Shown in pieces: positions 28,260 through 37,540 of a stretch of 64,000 bases of DNA. The stretch spans positions 62,001 through 126,000 of the forward strand of contig NZ_NTMH01000040.1 in assembly GCF_002307475.1 (NCBI RefSeq). Reading direction: 5' to 3'. A program made the translations under genes and the position numbers. Numbering within the stretch: position 1 is the stretch's first letter; each line of letters opens with the position of its first letter. The stretch comes from Pantoea allii. GTDB taxonomy: Bacteria > Pseudomonadota > Gammaproteobacteria > Enterobacterales > Enterobacteriaceae. The notes beneath the pieces were generated by a model. That model was not told the DNA's origin, made no database searches, and was given only the letters and a program-made list of their open reading frames with translations.

Positions 28260-29441
28260 TTACAGGCTACCGTTACCCGCTGGAGCCGGTTGCGACGGTT
28301 GTACGGGCTGTTGCTGGGCAGGCTGTGACTGCGGCTGTACAGGCTGCTGCGGAGCAGATTGCTGTTGCTCTGCAGGCTGCGACTGTTGAGGTGCAGGTTC
28401 CTGCTGTACAGCGGCCGGATTAGCAGGCTGTGACGTCAGCGGCGTCATTGGCCCTTCCTTCGGCTCGGCATCTTCACCTTCGGTCATCTGAACGGGCGCG
28501 GGCACGACGTTGTTTTCGGGTGCGTTAACCTGAACGGGCATACCAGAGCGGTTCTGAATGGCTTTATCCACCTGAGACTGGTTGATGCTGCCATCGACCA
28601 GCACTTTGCCAACGGCCTGGGTCAGCGTAATCGGCACCAGCTCACGAGAGTTAAACTGCTCTTCCGTGGTAGACAGTGGATTATGGACTTCCATCCAACG
28701 TGAACCGTCTGGCTCAACCGAGGCTTTTACCGGCTGGTTGATAAACTGCACGCGCGTGCCAACCGGCACGTGGTCAAACAACCACTTGATATCGTCGGCA
28801 CGTAAACGCACGCAGCCGTGGCTCACACGCAGGCCAATACCGAAGTTGGCGTTGGTACCGTGAATGGCGTAAAGACGACCGATATAGAGCGCATACAGCC
28901 CCATTGGGTTATCCGGGCCAGCCGGGAAGACAGCAGGCAGGTTCTCACCCCGAGACGCGTACTCAGCATGCATCGCTTTCGTTGGCGTCCAGGTTGGACC
29001 ATCTTTTTTACGCTGAACGGTCGTTGTCCAGTTCAGCGGCGTGTCTTTACCCAGTTCACCAATACCGATAGGCAACACCACAACCGTTTTGCTGCCTTTC
29101 GGATAGTAGTAAAGCCGCATTTCAGCACTGTTAATCACAATGCCTTCACGCGGTGCGTCAGGTAACAGTAACTGCTGTGGGATGATCAGTTTGCTGCCAG
29201 GTTTAGGCAGATAAACGTCAACGCCCGGATTGGCTTCCAGCATATTGCTGAGGCCCATTTGAAACTGTGCTGCAAAAGCTTCCAGAGGCAATTTACTGTC
29301 CTCAGGAATGGTAATTTCAACGTTTTGCCCGGTCAGACGGCTGTTAGCCGGCGGTAAAGGGTAAACAACAGCAAGGGCTGACTGACTGAATGCCGCCAAA
29401 GCCAATGCAAGTGAAGCGAACGCGCGAATGCTTTTTTTCAT
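28260..29441 (-). CDS. ldtB: L,D-transpeptidase, LdtB (YbiS)/ErfK type, with long C-terminal tail
   Basis: A 393-residue periplasmic enzyme. A signal peptide (about 1-24) precedes a LysM-like segment (38-92) and the YkuD catalytic domain, with the active-site SHGCVR (Cys210) and [14 protein letters not shown] before it. Up to about residue 307 it follows E. coli LdtB (306 residues), which links Braun lipoprotein to peptidoglycan. The remaining 86 residues are an added Pro/Gln-rich tail with an acidic start ([10 protein letters not shown]). The tail may span the peptidoglycan layer or be disordered. The nearest E. coli paralogues are LdtA and LdtC, so the exact one is less certain than the function. 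Confidence 0.88.
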   Translation of the reverse strand: MKKSIRAFASLALALAAFSQSALAVVYPLPPANSRLTGQNVEITIPEDSKLPLEAFAAQFQMGLSNMLEANPGVDVYLPKPGSKLIIPQQLLLPDAPREGIVINSAEMRLYYYPKGSKTVVVLPIGIGELGKDTPLNWTTTVQRKKDGPTWTPTKAMHAEYASRGENLPAVFPAGPDNPMGLYALYIGRLYAIHGTNANFGIGLRVSHGCVRLRADDIKWLFDHVPVGTRVQFINQPVKASVEPDGSRWMEVHNPLSTTEEQFNSRELVPITLTQAVGKVLVDGSINQSQVDKAIQNRSGMPVQVNAPENNVVPAPVQMTEGEDAEPKEGPMTPLTSQPANPAAVQQEPAPQQSQPAEQQQSAPQQPVQPQSQPAQQQPVQPSQPAPAGNGSL

Positions 29442-29636
29442 ATTTTACAAGTCTTTATCGCCATGTTTCAGGCTTGTCAATGTATCGAACCCATGCTGGT
29501 CACTATGACCTGCTGCGCATTATATGTTCATTAAACTGATGTTGTGAATCAGGATTTTAACCACTTTGAAATACTTTACCTGACTCACCTGCGTTATCCG
29601 CCGTTGTTCTTTACCATTTTGGGCGGAAACAGGCCC

Positions 29637-31451
29637 TTATGGTTGCCATAAGGTAATGTCCCCGTTCAGCTTACGGTTGAGAAAAAACGCGGCACTGATC
29701 AACGCGAGATGCGTCAGCGCCTGGGGCGTATTGCCTAATGCCTGGCCATGACTGTCAAACTCTTCAGCATATAAACCCAGCGGATTAGCGTAGCTCAGTA
29801 ATTTCTCGAACTCAAAATGTGCCTCGCGAATGCGTCCGGCACGCGCCAGACATTCCACATACCAGAACGAGCAGGCACCGAAAGAGCCCTCTGCGCCCGT
29901 CAGCCCATCTGCTGGCGTTTCATGGATGTTATAACGGCGTACCATGCCATCGCTCACCAGGTTCACCTGGATGGCATCCAGCGTTGCGATCCAGTCGGGA
30001 TCGGTCGCACCGACAAAGCGGACTAACGGCATCAACAGCATTGAGGCATCAAGGTGTTCACCGTGACGGGTAGAAACAAAATGCCCGCGTTCGCTGTTCC
30101 AGAAATTTTTCCAGATATCATCACGAATCTCGCGACGGGTTTTGTCCCAGCGCTCATAGGGCATCGGCAGTGAACGTTTCATCGCAAGGCGCAGGCCACG
30201 ATCCAGGGCAACCCAGCACATCAAGCGGGAATGAAGGAAGTGCTCGGGCTCACCGCGCATTTCCCAGATCCCCGCATCCGGCTGATGCCAGTTATCGCAC
30301 AGCCAGTCCAGCATCTCTGACACATGGTTCCAGCCACGTTGAGAAATGGCTTCGCCGTATTTATTTGAAAGATAGATGGCATCCATCAGTTCGCCATAAA
30401 TATCTAACTGTTTTTGCCGCCAGGCACCGTTACCAATGCGCACCGGACTGGAGTTGGCATAGCCGGACAGGTTAAGCAGCGACATCTCCTGAAGATCCGT
30501 ACTGCTGTCCAGGCGGTACATCACCTGCAGCCGCATTTCATCATGGTGGCTGTTCTCTACACAGCGACCGACCCATTCCGTAAAGTGCCTGGCTTCGTCC
30601 ACGTAACCCAGCCGCATCAAGGCGTACATGCTGAATGAGGCATCGCGTATCCAGGAGGCACGGTAATCCCAGTTGCGTTCGCCGCCCAGTTCCTCGGGCA
30701 GGCCAAAGGTGGCAGCCGCAGCGATGGAGCCGTGTTGCCAGGAGGTCAACAGTTTAAGTACCAGTGCAGAGCGTTGTACCATCTCCTGCCAGCGACCGTG
30801 ATAGGTGCTGCGGCTGCTCCATTCACGCCAGTAGCTCAGCGTTTCTTCAAAGCAGTTCGCGGTGGCCAGCTTTTCGATGTGGGCATCGCGTACGCTGCCA
30901 AATTCGAATTCGGCATGTTCACCGGCTTTAAGCTCAAAGCTGGCGGTGGCGTGATTGCCTTCCAGCGTCATCACCACCGTCGCCGCCAGGCGCAGCGACG
31001 GCTGATCGGTGGCGTGAAAATCAATACAGCCACGTTGTACCTCAGCGCGCGTGTCTGCACGGGCGTAATCATGACGCGGGGAACAGACCATGTTAAAGCG
31101 CGCCCGGCCGCGTACCATTTTTACCCGACGGATGATACGCGGCAGCTTATCCTGGCGATCGCAGATCGGCATGTAATCGGTGATTTCAGCCACGCCTTCT
31201 TCAGACAGCCAGCGGGTCTGTAAAATGTTGGTATCAGGAAGATAAATTTGCTGACGACGGGCGTTTTGCCAGTCGGGTGCCAGGGAAAACAGGCCTGCCT
31301 CATCGCTGTCCAGTAAGGCTGAAAACACTGACGGGCTGTCCAGTTCCGGCCAGCAGAGGTAGTCAATAGTGCCATCGTTTGCGACCAGCGCGCAGGTGCG
31401 TAAATCGCCTATTACGCCATGATCGTCAATCTTACGTTTAACCTTACTCAT
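29637..31451 (-). CDS. Glycoside hydrolase family 15 protein (glucoamylase-like)
   Basis: A 604-residue protein with the GH15 layout: an N-terminal beta-rich domain (GVIGDLRTCALVANDGTIDYLCWPELDSPSVF) and an (alpha/alpha)6 barrel with RNWDYRASWIRDASF (substrate-binding, catalytic Glu region after it) and the second acid in GAEGSFGACSFWYVE. No signal peptide is seen, so it is likely cytosolic and acts on oligosaccharides, trehalose or glucans rather than external starch. The frame is open 57 codons upstream, but ATG 31451 with GGGAG in front is the sensible start. It is divergent from the yohF-like dehydrogenase. E. coli K-12 has no close counterpart. Confidence 0.88.
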   Translation of the reverse strand: MSKVKRKIDDHGVIGDLRTCALVANDGTIDYLCWPELDSPSVFSALLDSDEAGLFSLAPDWQNARRQQIYLPDTNILQTRWLSEEGVAEITDYMPICDRQDKLPRIIRRVKMVRGRARFNMVCSPRHDYARADTRAEVQRGCIDFHATDQPSLRLAATVVMTLEGNHATASFELKAGEHAEFEFGSVRDAHIEKLATANCFEETLSYWREWSSRSTYHGRWQEMVQRSALVLKLLTSWQHGSIAAAATFGLPEELGGERNWDYRASWIRDASFSMYALMRLGYVDEARHFTEWVGRCVENSHHDEMRLQVMYRLDSSTDLQEMSLLNLSGYANSSPVRIGNGAWRQKQLDIYGELMDAIYLSNKYGEAISQRGWNHVSEMLDWLCDNWHQPDAGIWEMRGEPEHFLHSRLMCWVALDRGLRLAMKRSLPMPYERWDKTRREIRDDIWKNFWNSERGHFVSTRHGEHLDASMLLMPLVRFVGATDPDWIATLDAIQVNLVSDGMVRRYNIHETPADGLTGAEGSFGACSFWYVECLARAGRIREAHFEFEKLLSYANPLGLYAEEFDSHGQALGNTPQALTHLALISAAFFLNRKLNGDITLWQP

Positions 31452-31607
31452 CGGTTTCTCCCTGTCAGTGTCAGCCTTAACTATAGCCGGGTGCCTGCAT
31501 ACCGCTTCGTTCTGGCACAGATCGTTAACCTGCCCGCTGCTCCGCCCGCTAAGGGCACAATTTTCATTGCGGTATATACTTTTCATACACTTCCAGAGGA
31601 GACCGTC

Positions 31608-32381
31608 ATGACTACACCACAACGAAAAGTGGCAATCGTTACCGCGTCGGATTCAGGCATTGGCAGTCGTTGTGCTGAAATGTTAGCAGAGCAGGGATTC
31701 GATATTGGCATCACCTGGCGGTCGGACGAAGAAGGCGCACTGCGAACGGCAAAACGGGTGGAAGATAGTGGGCAACGCGCCGAGATGATCCAGCTCGACC
31801 TGGCCGATCCACCCGCCGGAGGCAAAGTGCTGCAGCAGTTGATCGATAAGCTGGGCCGCATCGACGTTCTGGTCAACAATGCCGGAGCAAATTTCAAAGC
31901 CGACTTTATGGACGTGACCTGGGAAGACTGGCGTAAGACCTTTAGCGTGGATGTGGATGGCGTTTTTATCTGCGGGCAGGTGGCGGCACGCAACATGATT
32001 AAGCAGGGGCAGGGCGGACGCATCATTAATATCACCTCCGTGCACGAACATACGCCGCTGCCGGGTTCCGTCGCTTACACCGCAGCAAAACATGCGGCAG
32101 GCGGATTAACCAAGTCGATGGCGTTAAGTTTGCTGCCGCACAATATTCTGGTGAATGCGGTGGCACCGGGCGCGATTGCCACGCCGATGAATAAAATGAC
32201 CGATGCCGATGCTCATAACGTCAAAATGCCTGAGATTCCTGCGGGCCGCCCGGGTGATACCCATGAAATTGCCAGTATGGTGGCCTGGCTTAGCTCCGAA
32301 TGGGCCACCTATACCACCGGTCAGTCCTTTATTATTGACGGTGGCTTTATGCTGGCGAACCCGCAGTTCAAGGGTTACTGA
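31608..32381 (+). CDS. yohF: Short-chain dehydrogenase YohF
   Basis: A 257-residue NAD(P)-dependent SDR enzyme very similar to E. coli YohF (253). The cofactor motif reads TASDSGIG, with Ala where most SDRs have the first Gly; E. coli YohF has the same, so it is a family trait. NNAG, the catalytic Ser in NITSVHEH and YTAAKH (Tyr-x3-Lys) follow, and GQSFIIDGGFMLANPQF closes the protein. The substrate is not known. ATG 31608 is preceded by AGAGGAG. It ends seven bases inside the convergent yohD; yohF, yohD and yohC are also neighbours in E. coli. Confidence 0.94.
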   Translation: MTTPQRKVAIVTASDSGIGSRCAEMLAEQGFDIGITWRSDEEGALRTAKRVEDSGQRAEMIQLDLADPPAGGKVLQQLIDKLGRIDVLVNNAGANFKADFMDVTWEDWRKTFSVDVDGVFICGQVAARNMIKQGQGGRIINITSVHEHTPLPGSVAYTAAKHAAGGLTKSMALSLLPHNILVNAVAPGAIATPMNKMTDADAHNVKMPEIPAGRPGDTHEIASMVAWLSSEWATYTTGQSFIIDGGFMLANPQFKGY

Positions 32382-32956
32382 TCGTCAGCTCGACGGTTAT
32401 TCCAGTGGCGAATCGCCCAGCGCAGCACGAAGGCAAACACCACGGCGGCAGCCAGCCATAAAAGGTGTTTAAAGTGCTGATCGAGCTTGTGCAGCCAGGG
32501 GGCGATAATGCCGCCTGCAAAATAGCCGAGCGTGACAAACAGCAGTGACCAGATAGCCGCCCCGATGATGTTAAGCACCAGAAATTTCAGCGGATTAAGG
32601 CGGCTTGCACCAATAATAATCGGGCCAATCAGGCGAAAGCCGTACATAAAGCGCGCGCCAATCACGAACAGGCTGGGGCGGCGCTTGATCAACCGGTTGG
32701 CTTTAACAATTTTGTCCTGATGCTTTTTAAAGCGCCGTAAAATACGGGTACCAAAGCGTCTGCCAACCCAGTACAGCAGCTGATCGCCCATAATGCCGCC
32801 CGCCATTGCCGCCAGCACCACGCCGGAATAATGCAGTAACCCCTCATGAGCGGCCACGCCGCCCAGCAATAAGAATGTTTCTCCTTCGGCAATACAGCCG
32901 ATAAACAGTGCCAGATAGCCATACTGCGTAATTAATCCGTTGATATCCAAATGCAA
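32375..32956 (-). CDS. yohD: DedA-family membrane protein YohD
   Basis: A 193-residue inner-membrane protein of the DedA family, matching E. coli YohD (192): GYLALFIGCIAEGETFLLLGG, GDQLLYWVGRRFG, the KHQDKIVKANRLI loop, and VIGARFMYGFRLIGPIIIGAS with the conserved arginines of the family. DedA proteins affect lipid carrier recycling and envelope stress. An ATG at 32980 opens the frame but has a weak ribosome site; a TTG at 32956 follows GGGAG by six bases and gives the E. coli length, so I chose it. It is convergent with yohF and divergent from yohC. Confidence 0.9.
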   Translation of the reverse strand: MHLDINGLITQYGYLALFIGCIAEGETFLLLGGVAAHEGLLHYSGVVLAAMAGGIMGDQLLYWVGRRFGTRILRRFKKHQDKIVKANRLIKRRPSLFVIGARFMYGFRLIGPIIIGASRLNPLKFLVLNIIGAAIWSLLFVTLGYFAGGIIAPWLHKLDQHFKHLLWLAAAVVFAFVLRWAIRHWNNRRADDQ

Positions 32957-33164
32957 GATGCACTCCCTGTGTGAAGACATTTTCTTTCAGTTTATACCTG
33001 ATTTGTTACGTCATCCGTTTACGCGTTAATAAGCGATCTTTTTTGCCGTTTTTTTGCACAAAGTCCACAGAAATTGCCTTGCCGTTTATACTGTAAGCAA
33101 TGCTGCCCTTACGTGGTTCCTGCATCAGAACGGGGTAGCCCAACTGCATCAGAGGAGTAAGCGT

Positions 33165-33752
33165 ATGAACCATGTCTGGGGTTTGTTAGCGCATCCTAAT
33201 CAGGAAATGCGCACTATCAAGCAAGAGAACGAAACGGTTTCGCACCATTACACTCATCACGTTCTGTTGATGGCGGCCATTCCGGTCATCTGCGCCATGA
33301 TCGGAACCACGCAGTCAGGCTGGAACCTGGGTGAGGGGCAGTATGTACAGCTGAATATGCTGACAGCATTGGGCTTAGGTATTCTGTTTTATCTGTTGAT
33401 TTTGGGCGGCGTGGCGGTGATGGGGCGGGTTATCCACTGGATGGCGCGTGACTATCCTCAGCGTCCCGGCGTCCAGCGCTGTACCGTGTTTGCGGGCTAC
33501 GTGGCGACACCGCTGTTTTTAAGCGGCCTGGTGGCGCTCTATCCACTGGTATGGCTGTGTGTATTTGCGGGCGCGCTGGCGTTGCTGTATACCGGTTATC
33601 TCTTGTACGTGGGCATTCCGCTGTTTCTGAATATCGACCGGGATGAGAGCCTGCGGTTTTCCAGTTCCACGCTGGCCATCGGCGTACTGGTGTTTGAAGT
33701 TTTACTGGCCTTGACGGTGATTCTGTGGGGCTACGGCCCGAACCTGTTTTAG
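33165..33752 (+). CDS. yohC: Inner-membrane Yip1-family protein YohC
   Basis: A 195-residue polytopic membrane protein, exactly the length of E. coli YohC, with about five hydrophobic segments. Highly conserved parts are NETVSHHYTHHVLLMAAIPV, FAGYVATPLFLSGLVALYPL and SSSTLAIGVLVFEVLLALTV. The function is unknown. The ATG at 33165 with AGAGGAG before it gives the family N terminus; the frame is open upstream but unsupported. A strong terminator follows. Confidence 0.93.
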   Translation: MNHVWGLLAHPNQEMRTIKQENETVSHHYTHHVLLMAAIPVICAMIGTTQSGWNLGEGQYVQLNMLTALGLGILFYLLILGGVAVMGRVIHWMARDYPQRPGVQRCTVFAGYVATPLFLSGLVALYPLVWLCVFAGALALLYTGYLLYVGIPLFLNIDRDESLRFSSSTLAIGVLVFEVLLALTVILWGYGPNLF

Positions 33753-33757
33753 CACCC

Positions 33758-33789
33758 TGTTGCCGCTTCACCAGCGGCAACATCTTTTT
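33758..33789 (+). terminator. Rho-independent terminator of yohC
   Basis: TGTTGCCGCT and AGCGGCAACA form a perfect 10-bp stem with a 5-base loop, followed by TCTTTTT. Confidence 0.9.
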
Positions 33790-33927
33790 AACGCTCAGAA
33801 ACAATCTCACCAGGAAAAGTTCACGGCTTCAGCGTATGATGCTGCGGCCAGCCCGCGCTCTGCCTGCTCAGTCGTCGGCGGCCTGTGTTTTCACAGCGCA
33901 CAATCTTAACCGGGTCTTTTTTCCACG

Positions 33928-34875
33928 ATGCCTGCAAAAATTCGCTTTTCACTGTTAACGCTGGCGCTGCTCGTTTCCGGGCAGGTTTTCTCACTTCCAG
34001 CACAGGCGACCACCACGCTGTCGCAAATGGCCCCCATTGCTCAGCCGCAAATCGCCTCAGGCAGTGCCCTGATTGTCGATCTGACGAGTGGCAAAACCTT
34101 ATTCTCCAGCCACCCCGACCGGGTGCGGCCTATTGCCTCGATCACGAAACTGATGACGGCGATGGTGGTGCTGGATGCACATCAGCCAATGAACGAGATG
34201 GTCAAGGTTGATATCAGTCAGACGCCGGAGATGCGCGGGGTGTTTTCACGCGTGAAGCTGAACAGCCAGATCAGCCGCCGGAGCATGCTTATGCTGGCGC
34301 TGATGTCATCAGAAAACCGTGCGGCGGCCAGCCTGGCCCATGCTTATCCCGGCGGATACAATGCCTTTATTAAGGCGATGAATGCCAAGGCGCGCGCGCT
34401 CGGGATGAACCATACGCACTACGTGGAACCCACGGGGCTGTCGATCCAGAACGTTTCCAGCGCAGAGGATTTGGTGAAGCTGTTAAAAGCCACGCGCGAG
34501 TATCCTCTGATGGGCGAACTGAGTACCACCAAAGAAGAAACCGCCGTCTTTACGCACCCCAGCTATGCGTTGCCGTTCCGTAACACCAACCATTTAGTTT
34601 ATAAAAATGGCTGGCACATTCAGCTGACCAAAACGGGCTATACCGATGAAGCGGGACACTGTCTGGTCATGCGCACCATGATTAAAAACCGGCCGGTCGC
34701 GCTGGTGGTACTGGACGCATTTGGTAAATATACTCATTTTGCCGATGCTAATCGTCTGCGTGACTGGCTGGAAACGGGCAAAGCTGCCCCGGTTCCGGCT
34801 GCTGCGCTGGCCTACAAAAAACAGAAAGCGGGTGAGGTTGCCAGCAACGCCGCCAGCGGTTCTACTGAAGAATAA
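33928..34875 (+). CDS. pbpG: D-alanyl-D-alanine endopeptidase PBP7
   Basis: A 315-residue periplasmic enzyme of the S11 family, like E. coli PbpG (310). A signal peptide (about 1-27) is followed by the catalytic S71-x-x-K74 (SITK), the SxN motif in SSEN and KTG in [11 protein letters not shown]. It cuts the D-Ala-meso-DAP cross-links between peptidoglycan strands. The C terminus is short and basic with a Ser/Ala end, without the amphipathic anchor of DacA. Order yohC-pbpG matches E. coli, with the genes separated by a terminator. Confidence 0.96.
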   Translation: MPAKIRFSLLTLALLVSGQVFSLPAQATTTLSQMAPIAQPQIASGSALIVDLTSGKTLFSSHPDRVRPIASITKLMTAMVVLDAHQPMNEMVKVDISQTPEMRGVFSRVKLNSQISRRSMLMLALMSSENRAAASLAHAYPGGYNAFIKAMNAKARALGMNHTHYVEPTGLSIQNVSSAEDLVKLLKATREYPLMGELSTTKEETAVFTHPSYALPFRNTNHLVYKNGWHIQLTKTGYTDEAGHCLVMRTMIKNRPVALVVLDAFGKYTHFADANRLRDWLETGKAAPVPAAALAYKKQKAGEVASNAASGSTEE

Positions 34876-35010
34876 AACCTCGCCGGGTCGTTGCTGGCGG
34901 CCCGGTCGATATTGATCGGTATTCCTATAGTTTCATGGCAGGCGACCACCTAAACTACCCGCAAATGGCGAGGGTGATTCGCCTGATTACTGTGCCGGAA
35001 TCTCATTCAT

Positions 35011-37476
35011 ATGCTTACGTTACGATCGTTTATTGTTCTGATATTTTTAGCGTCGTTCACCCTTGCGCCTGCGTTAAGCGTTGCCGCGGATGATCCGGCT
35101 CAGGCGACCCCCGCGACGCAGCAGCCCGATGACAAGCCCAAGGTCAACGCGTCAGTCGATCTGCCCAAAATGCAGAAAATCCTCGACAAAATTAAGAGCC
35201 AGGTGTCCGTTGAAAGTGACGAGAACAAGCTCAGCCGACTTAATGAAATGGCGCTGGAGCTATCAGGCAATACCGATACGCTTGCTCAGGCTTTGCAGCC
35301 CGATCGTCAGCAGCTCGAAGCTCAGCTGGCGGTGCTTGGTCCGGCACCCAAGCCGGAGAGTGGCGTAAAAGAGACGGCAGACGTCACGCGCAAACGCAGC
35401 GCGCTGGAAAGTCAGAAAAGTAAGCTCGACGATCAGATTAAGCAGGCGGAAGGCATTAAAAACAGCGCCTTGATGCTGTCATCGCAAATCGTCAACCTGC
35501 GTCGCGATCAGCTAAAAAACAAACTGGCACTTAACTCCGGCAGCATTTTTGGGCCGCGTTTCTGGTCGCCGGTATTTAGCAGCCAGGATCTTGACGATGA
35601 AAAAATTGGCGATTTCTTAAGTGAGCTCAAGAATACCGCCTCGTTGTCCTGGGAATCGGGCTGGCGTCTTGGCACGATTGGCTGGTTGCTGGCCGCCGTG
35701 CTGGTGATGACGCTGGGACGCCGCTATGGTGAAGAGTTTTTAGCCTGGGTCAGCATCAACAAATTGCCGGAAGGACGCCTGCGCCGTAGCTTTTTAGCGA
35801 CCGCCGTGGCCCTGACCAGCCTGGCGGCGGTGGTACTGACCTTTGCGTTTGTGTCCCAGGCCTTTACCCGCCGTGATGAAGTGTCCAGCGACGTGCAGGA
35901 TTTTATCTACCGCCTGGTCGAATTAAGCGTTTATAGCGGTTTGATTGCCGGGCTGGGGCGTGCCTTCCTGTCCACGCGTCGCCCAAGCTGGCGTTTACCC
36001 ACCATTTCCAATGAGGTGGCGCTGGCCCTGAAACCTTTCCCGCCGATTACCGCACTGTTGGTGTTTATTTTCCAGACGGTGGAGTCCTTTAACTACACCG
36101 CCGGTACCAGCCTGAATACCAGTATTTTTGCCAATGGCCTGACCGCCTTGCTCATCGGCAGCACGGCGCTGGCAATCAGCATGCGCACCAAGCGCGTACG
36201 TCGGCGTCTGGCCCAGGAAGGAACGCCGCCGGAAGCGCGCTCTACGCTGGTCGGGCTGATTCAGATGGCCCTGACGCTGACCTCCCTGACGATTCTGGGG
36301 TCGCTGGTGATTGGTTACGTCACGCTGGCGCGGTTTTTAAGCTACGAGCTGGTGTGGTGTGGCATTTTGTTTGGTTCGTTTTACATACTTAGTCATCTGA
36401 TTAATGACGGCTGTGAAAGTCTCTTCTCAGTCAATAACACCACGGGCAAGCGCATTCAGGGCTCACTGAATATAGATGAGCGCCACCTGCAGCAGGTTGC
36501 CATCATTCTTGCGGCGATCGGCAAAACCTTTCTGATCTTGTTCGTGGCCCTGGCGTTGCTGAACGGCACTTTTGCCTCCTCAACCCCGATTGAGCTGCTG
36601 CAAAAGGCGATTGAGTTTTGGGGCGGTAAGGGCCTTGAGTCGCTGAATATTGTCCCGGCGCACCTGGTTAACGCGCTGCTGTGCCTGATCGTCGGCATTT
36701 ACATCCTGCGCTCGGTACGTCGCTGGCTTGATAACGACTTCCTGCCAAAGACCACGATGGACAGCGGCATGCGCATGTCATTGGTGACGCTGTTCAGCAA
36801 CGTAGGCTATGTCCTGATTATTTTGCTGACGCTGTCAATCATGGGGCTACAGTGGAACAAACTGGCCTGGATCGTCAGTGCCCTGTCGGTAGGTATTGGT
36901 TTCGGTCTACAGGAAATCGTTAAAAACTTTATTTCCGGTCTGATTTTGCTGACCGAACGCCCGGTCAAAGTTGGGGATTTGGTGACGATCAGCGGGGTTG
37001 AGGGGGATATTCGCCGCATCAACGTGCGTGCCACCGAAATTCAGTTAGGGGATAAATCGACAGTGATCGTACCTAACTCGCAGTTCATCTCTCAGAACGT
37101 GCGTAACGCCACCATGGGCAATGCCCAGGGCGTAGTGACCATTACGCTCACGTTCCCGCTGGATATTGATCCGGTGCGGGTACGGGAGATCCTGCTGGAA
37201 GTATATGAGGAAAACGAGCGCATCCTGGAGAACCCGGAACCCTCGGTGTCTTTCAAAGATCTTACGTCCCAGGGCATTGTGCTGAGTGTCACCGGCAACG
37301 TCGCCAGTCAGCGCCAGATCGCCGGGGCAAAGAGCGATCTGCTGTTCGATATCCTGACCCGCTTACGCAAAGAGGGCATTGTGCTGTCTACGCCGCAAAC
37401 CATGATTATTGAGCGCCGCCAGCTGGTTGCTGCTGACGCGGCTTCTGACCTGACGTCAGACGAGCAGCCTCGCTAA
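35011..37476 (+). CDS. Large MscS-family mechanosensitive channel (DUF3772 type)
   Basis: An 821-residue inner-membrane protein with a signal peptide (about 1-27), a periplasmic coiled-coil-rich region (about 50-170, several Leu/Gln/Lys heptads), some ten transmembrane helices, and a C-terminal MscS pore and beta domain. The pore helix and the domain after it include AWIVSALSVGIGFGLQEIVKNF and LTERPVKVGDLVTI, and VPNSQFISQNVRNAT closes the sensor. Such channels release solutes on hypo-osmotic shock. It is not one of the named E. coli channels by length; closest in layout is the DUF3772-containing group. Confidence 0.88.
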   Translation: MLTLRSFIVLIFLASFTLAPALSVAADDPAQATPATQQPDDKPKVNASVDLPKMQKILDKIKSQVSVESDENKLSRLNEMALELSGNTDTLAQALQPDRQQLEAQLAVLGPAPKPESGVKETADVTRKRSALESQKSKLDDQIKQAEGIKNSALMLSSQIVNLRRDQLKNKLALNSGSIFGPRFWSPVFSSQDLDDEKIGDFLSELKNTASLSWESGWRLGTIGWLLAAVLVMTLGRRYGEEFLAWVSINKLPEGRLRRSFLATAVALTSLAAVVLTFAFVSQAFTRRDEVSSDVQDFIYRLVELSVYSGLIAGLGRAFLSTRRPSWRLPTISNEVALALKPFPPITALLVFIFQTVESFNYTAGTSLNTSIFANGLTALLIGSTALAISMRTKRVRRRLAQEGTPPEARSTLVGLIQMALTLTSLTILGSLVIGYVTLARFLSYELVWCGILFGSFYILSHLINDGCESLFSVNNTTGKRIQGSLNIDERHLQQVAIILAAIGKTFLILFVALALLNGTFASSTPIELLQKAIEFWGGKGLESLNIVPAHLVNALLCLIVGIYILRSVRRWLDNDFLPKTTMDSGMRMSLVTLFSNVGYVLIILLTLSIMGLQWNKLAWIVSALSVGIGFGLQEIVKNFISGLILLTERPVKVGDLVTISGVEGDIRRINVRATEIQLGDKSTVIVPNSQFISQNVRNATMGNAQGVVTITLTFPLDIDPVRVREILLEVYEENERILENPEPSVSFKDLTSQGIVLSVTGNVASQRQIAGAKSDLLFDILTRLRKEGIVLSTPQTMIIERRQLVAADAASDLTSDEQPR

Positions 37477-37480
37477 ATAA

Positions 37481-37509
37481 ACGGGCGGCCGTTTTTGCCA
37501 GCCGCCCGT
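37481..37509. terminator. Terminator between the MscS-type gene and dld
   Basis: ACGGGCGGC (37481-37489) and GCCGCCCGT (37501-37509) form a 9-bp GC-rich stem; ATTTCTCTG follows on the plus strand and TTTATTT on the minus strand, so it may serve both convergent genes. Confidence 0.7.
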
Positions 37510-37540
37510 ATTTCTCTGTGTAGATATGCTTTTTGCGCAA

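Noticed and set aside
28300..28440. Repetitive codons in the LdtB tail as a possible CRISPR or mini-satellite
   Set aside because: Repeats follow codon triplets for Pro and Gln without constant unit length or spacers; a protein feature rather than an array.
30732..31223. 163-codon plus-strand frame inside the GH15 gene
   Set aside because: Opposite a conserved enzyme with no ribosome site or similarity; a shadow.
31608..32381. Broken NAD(P)-binding glycine motif in the SDR as a sign of inactivity
   Set aside because: The TASDSGIG form is shared with E. coli YohF, so the change is a family feature.
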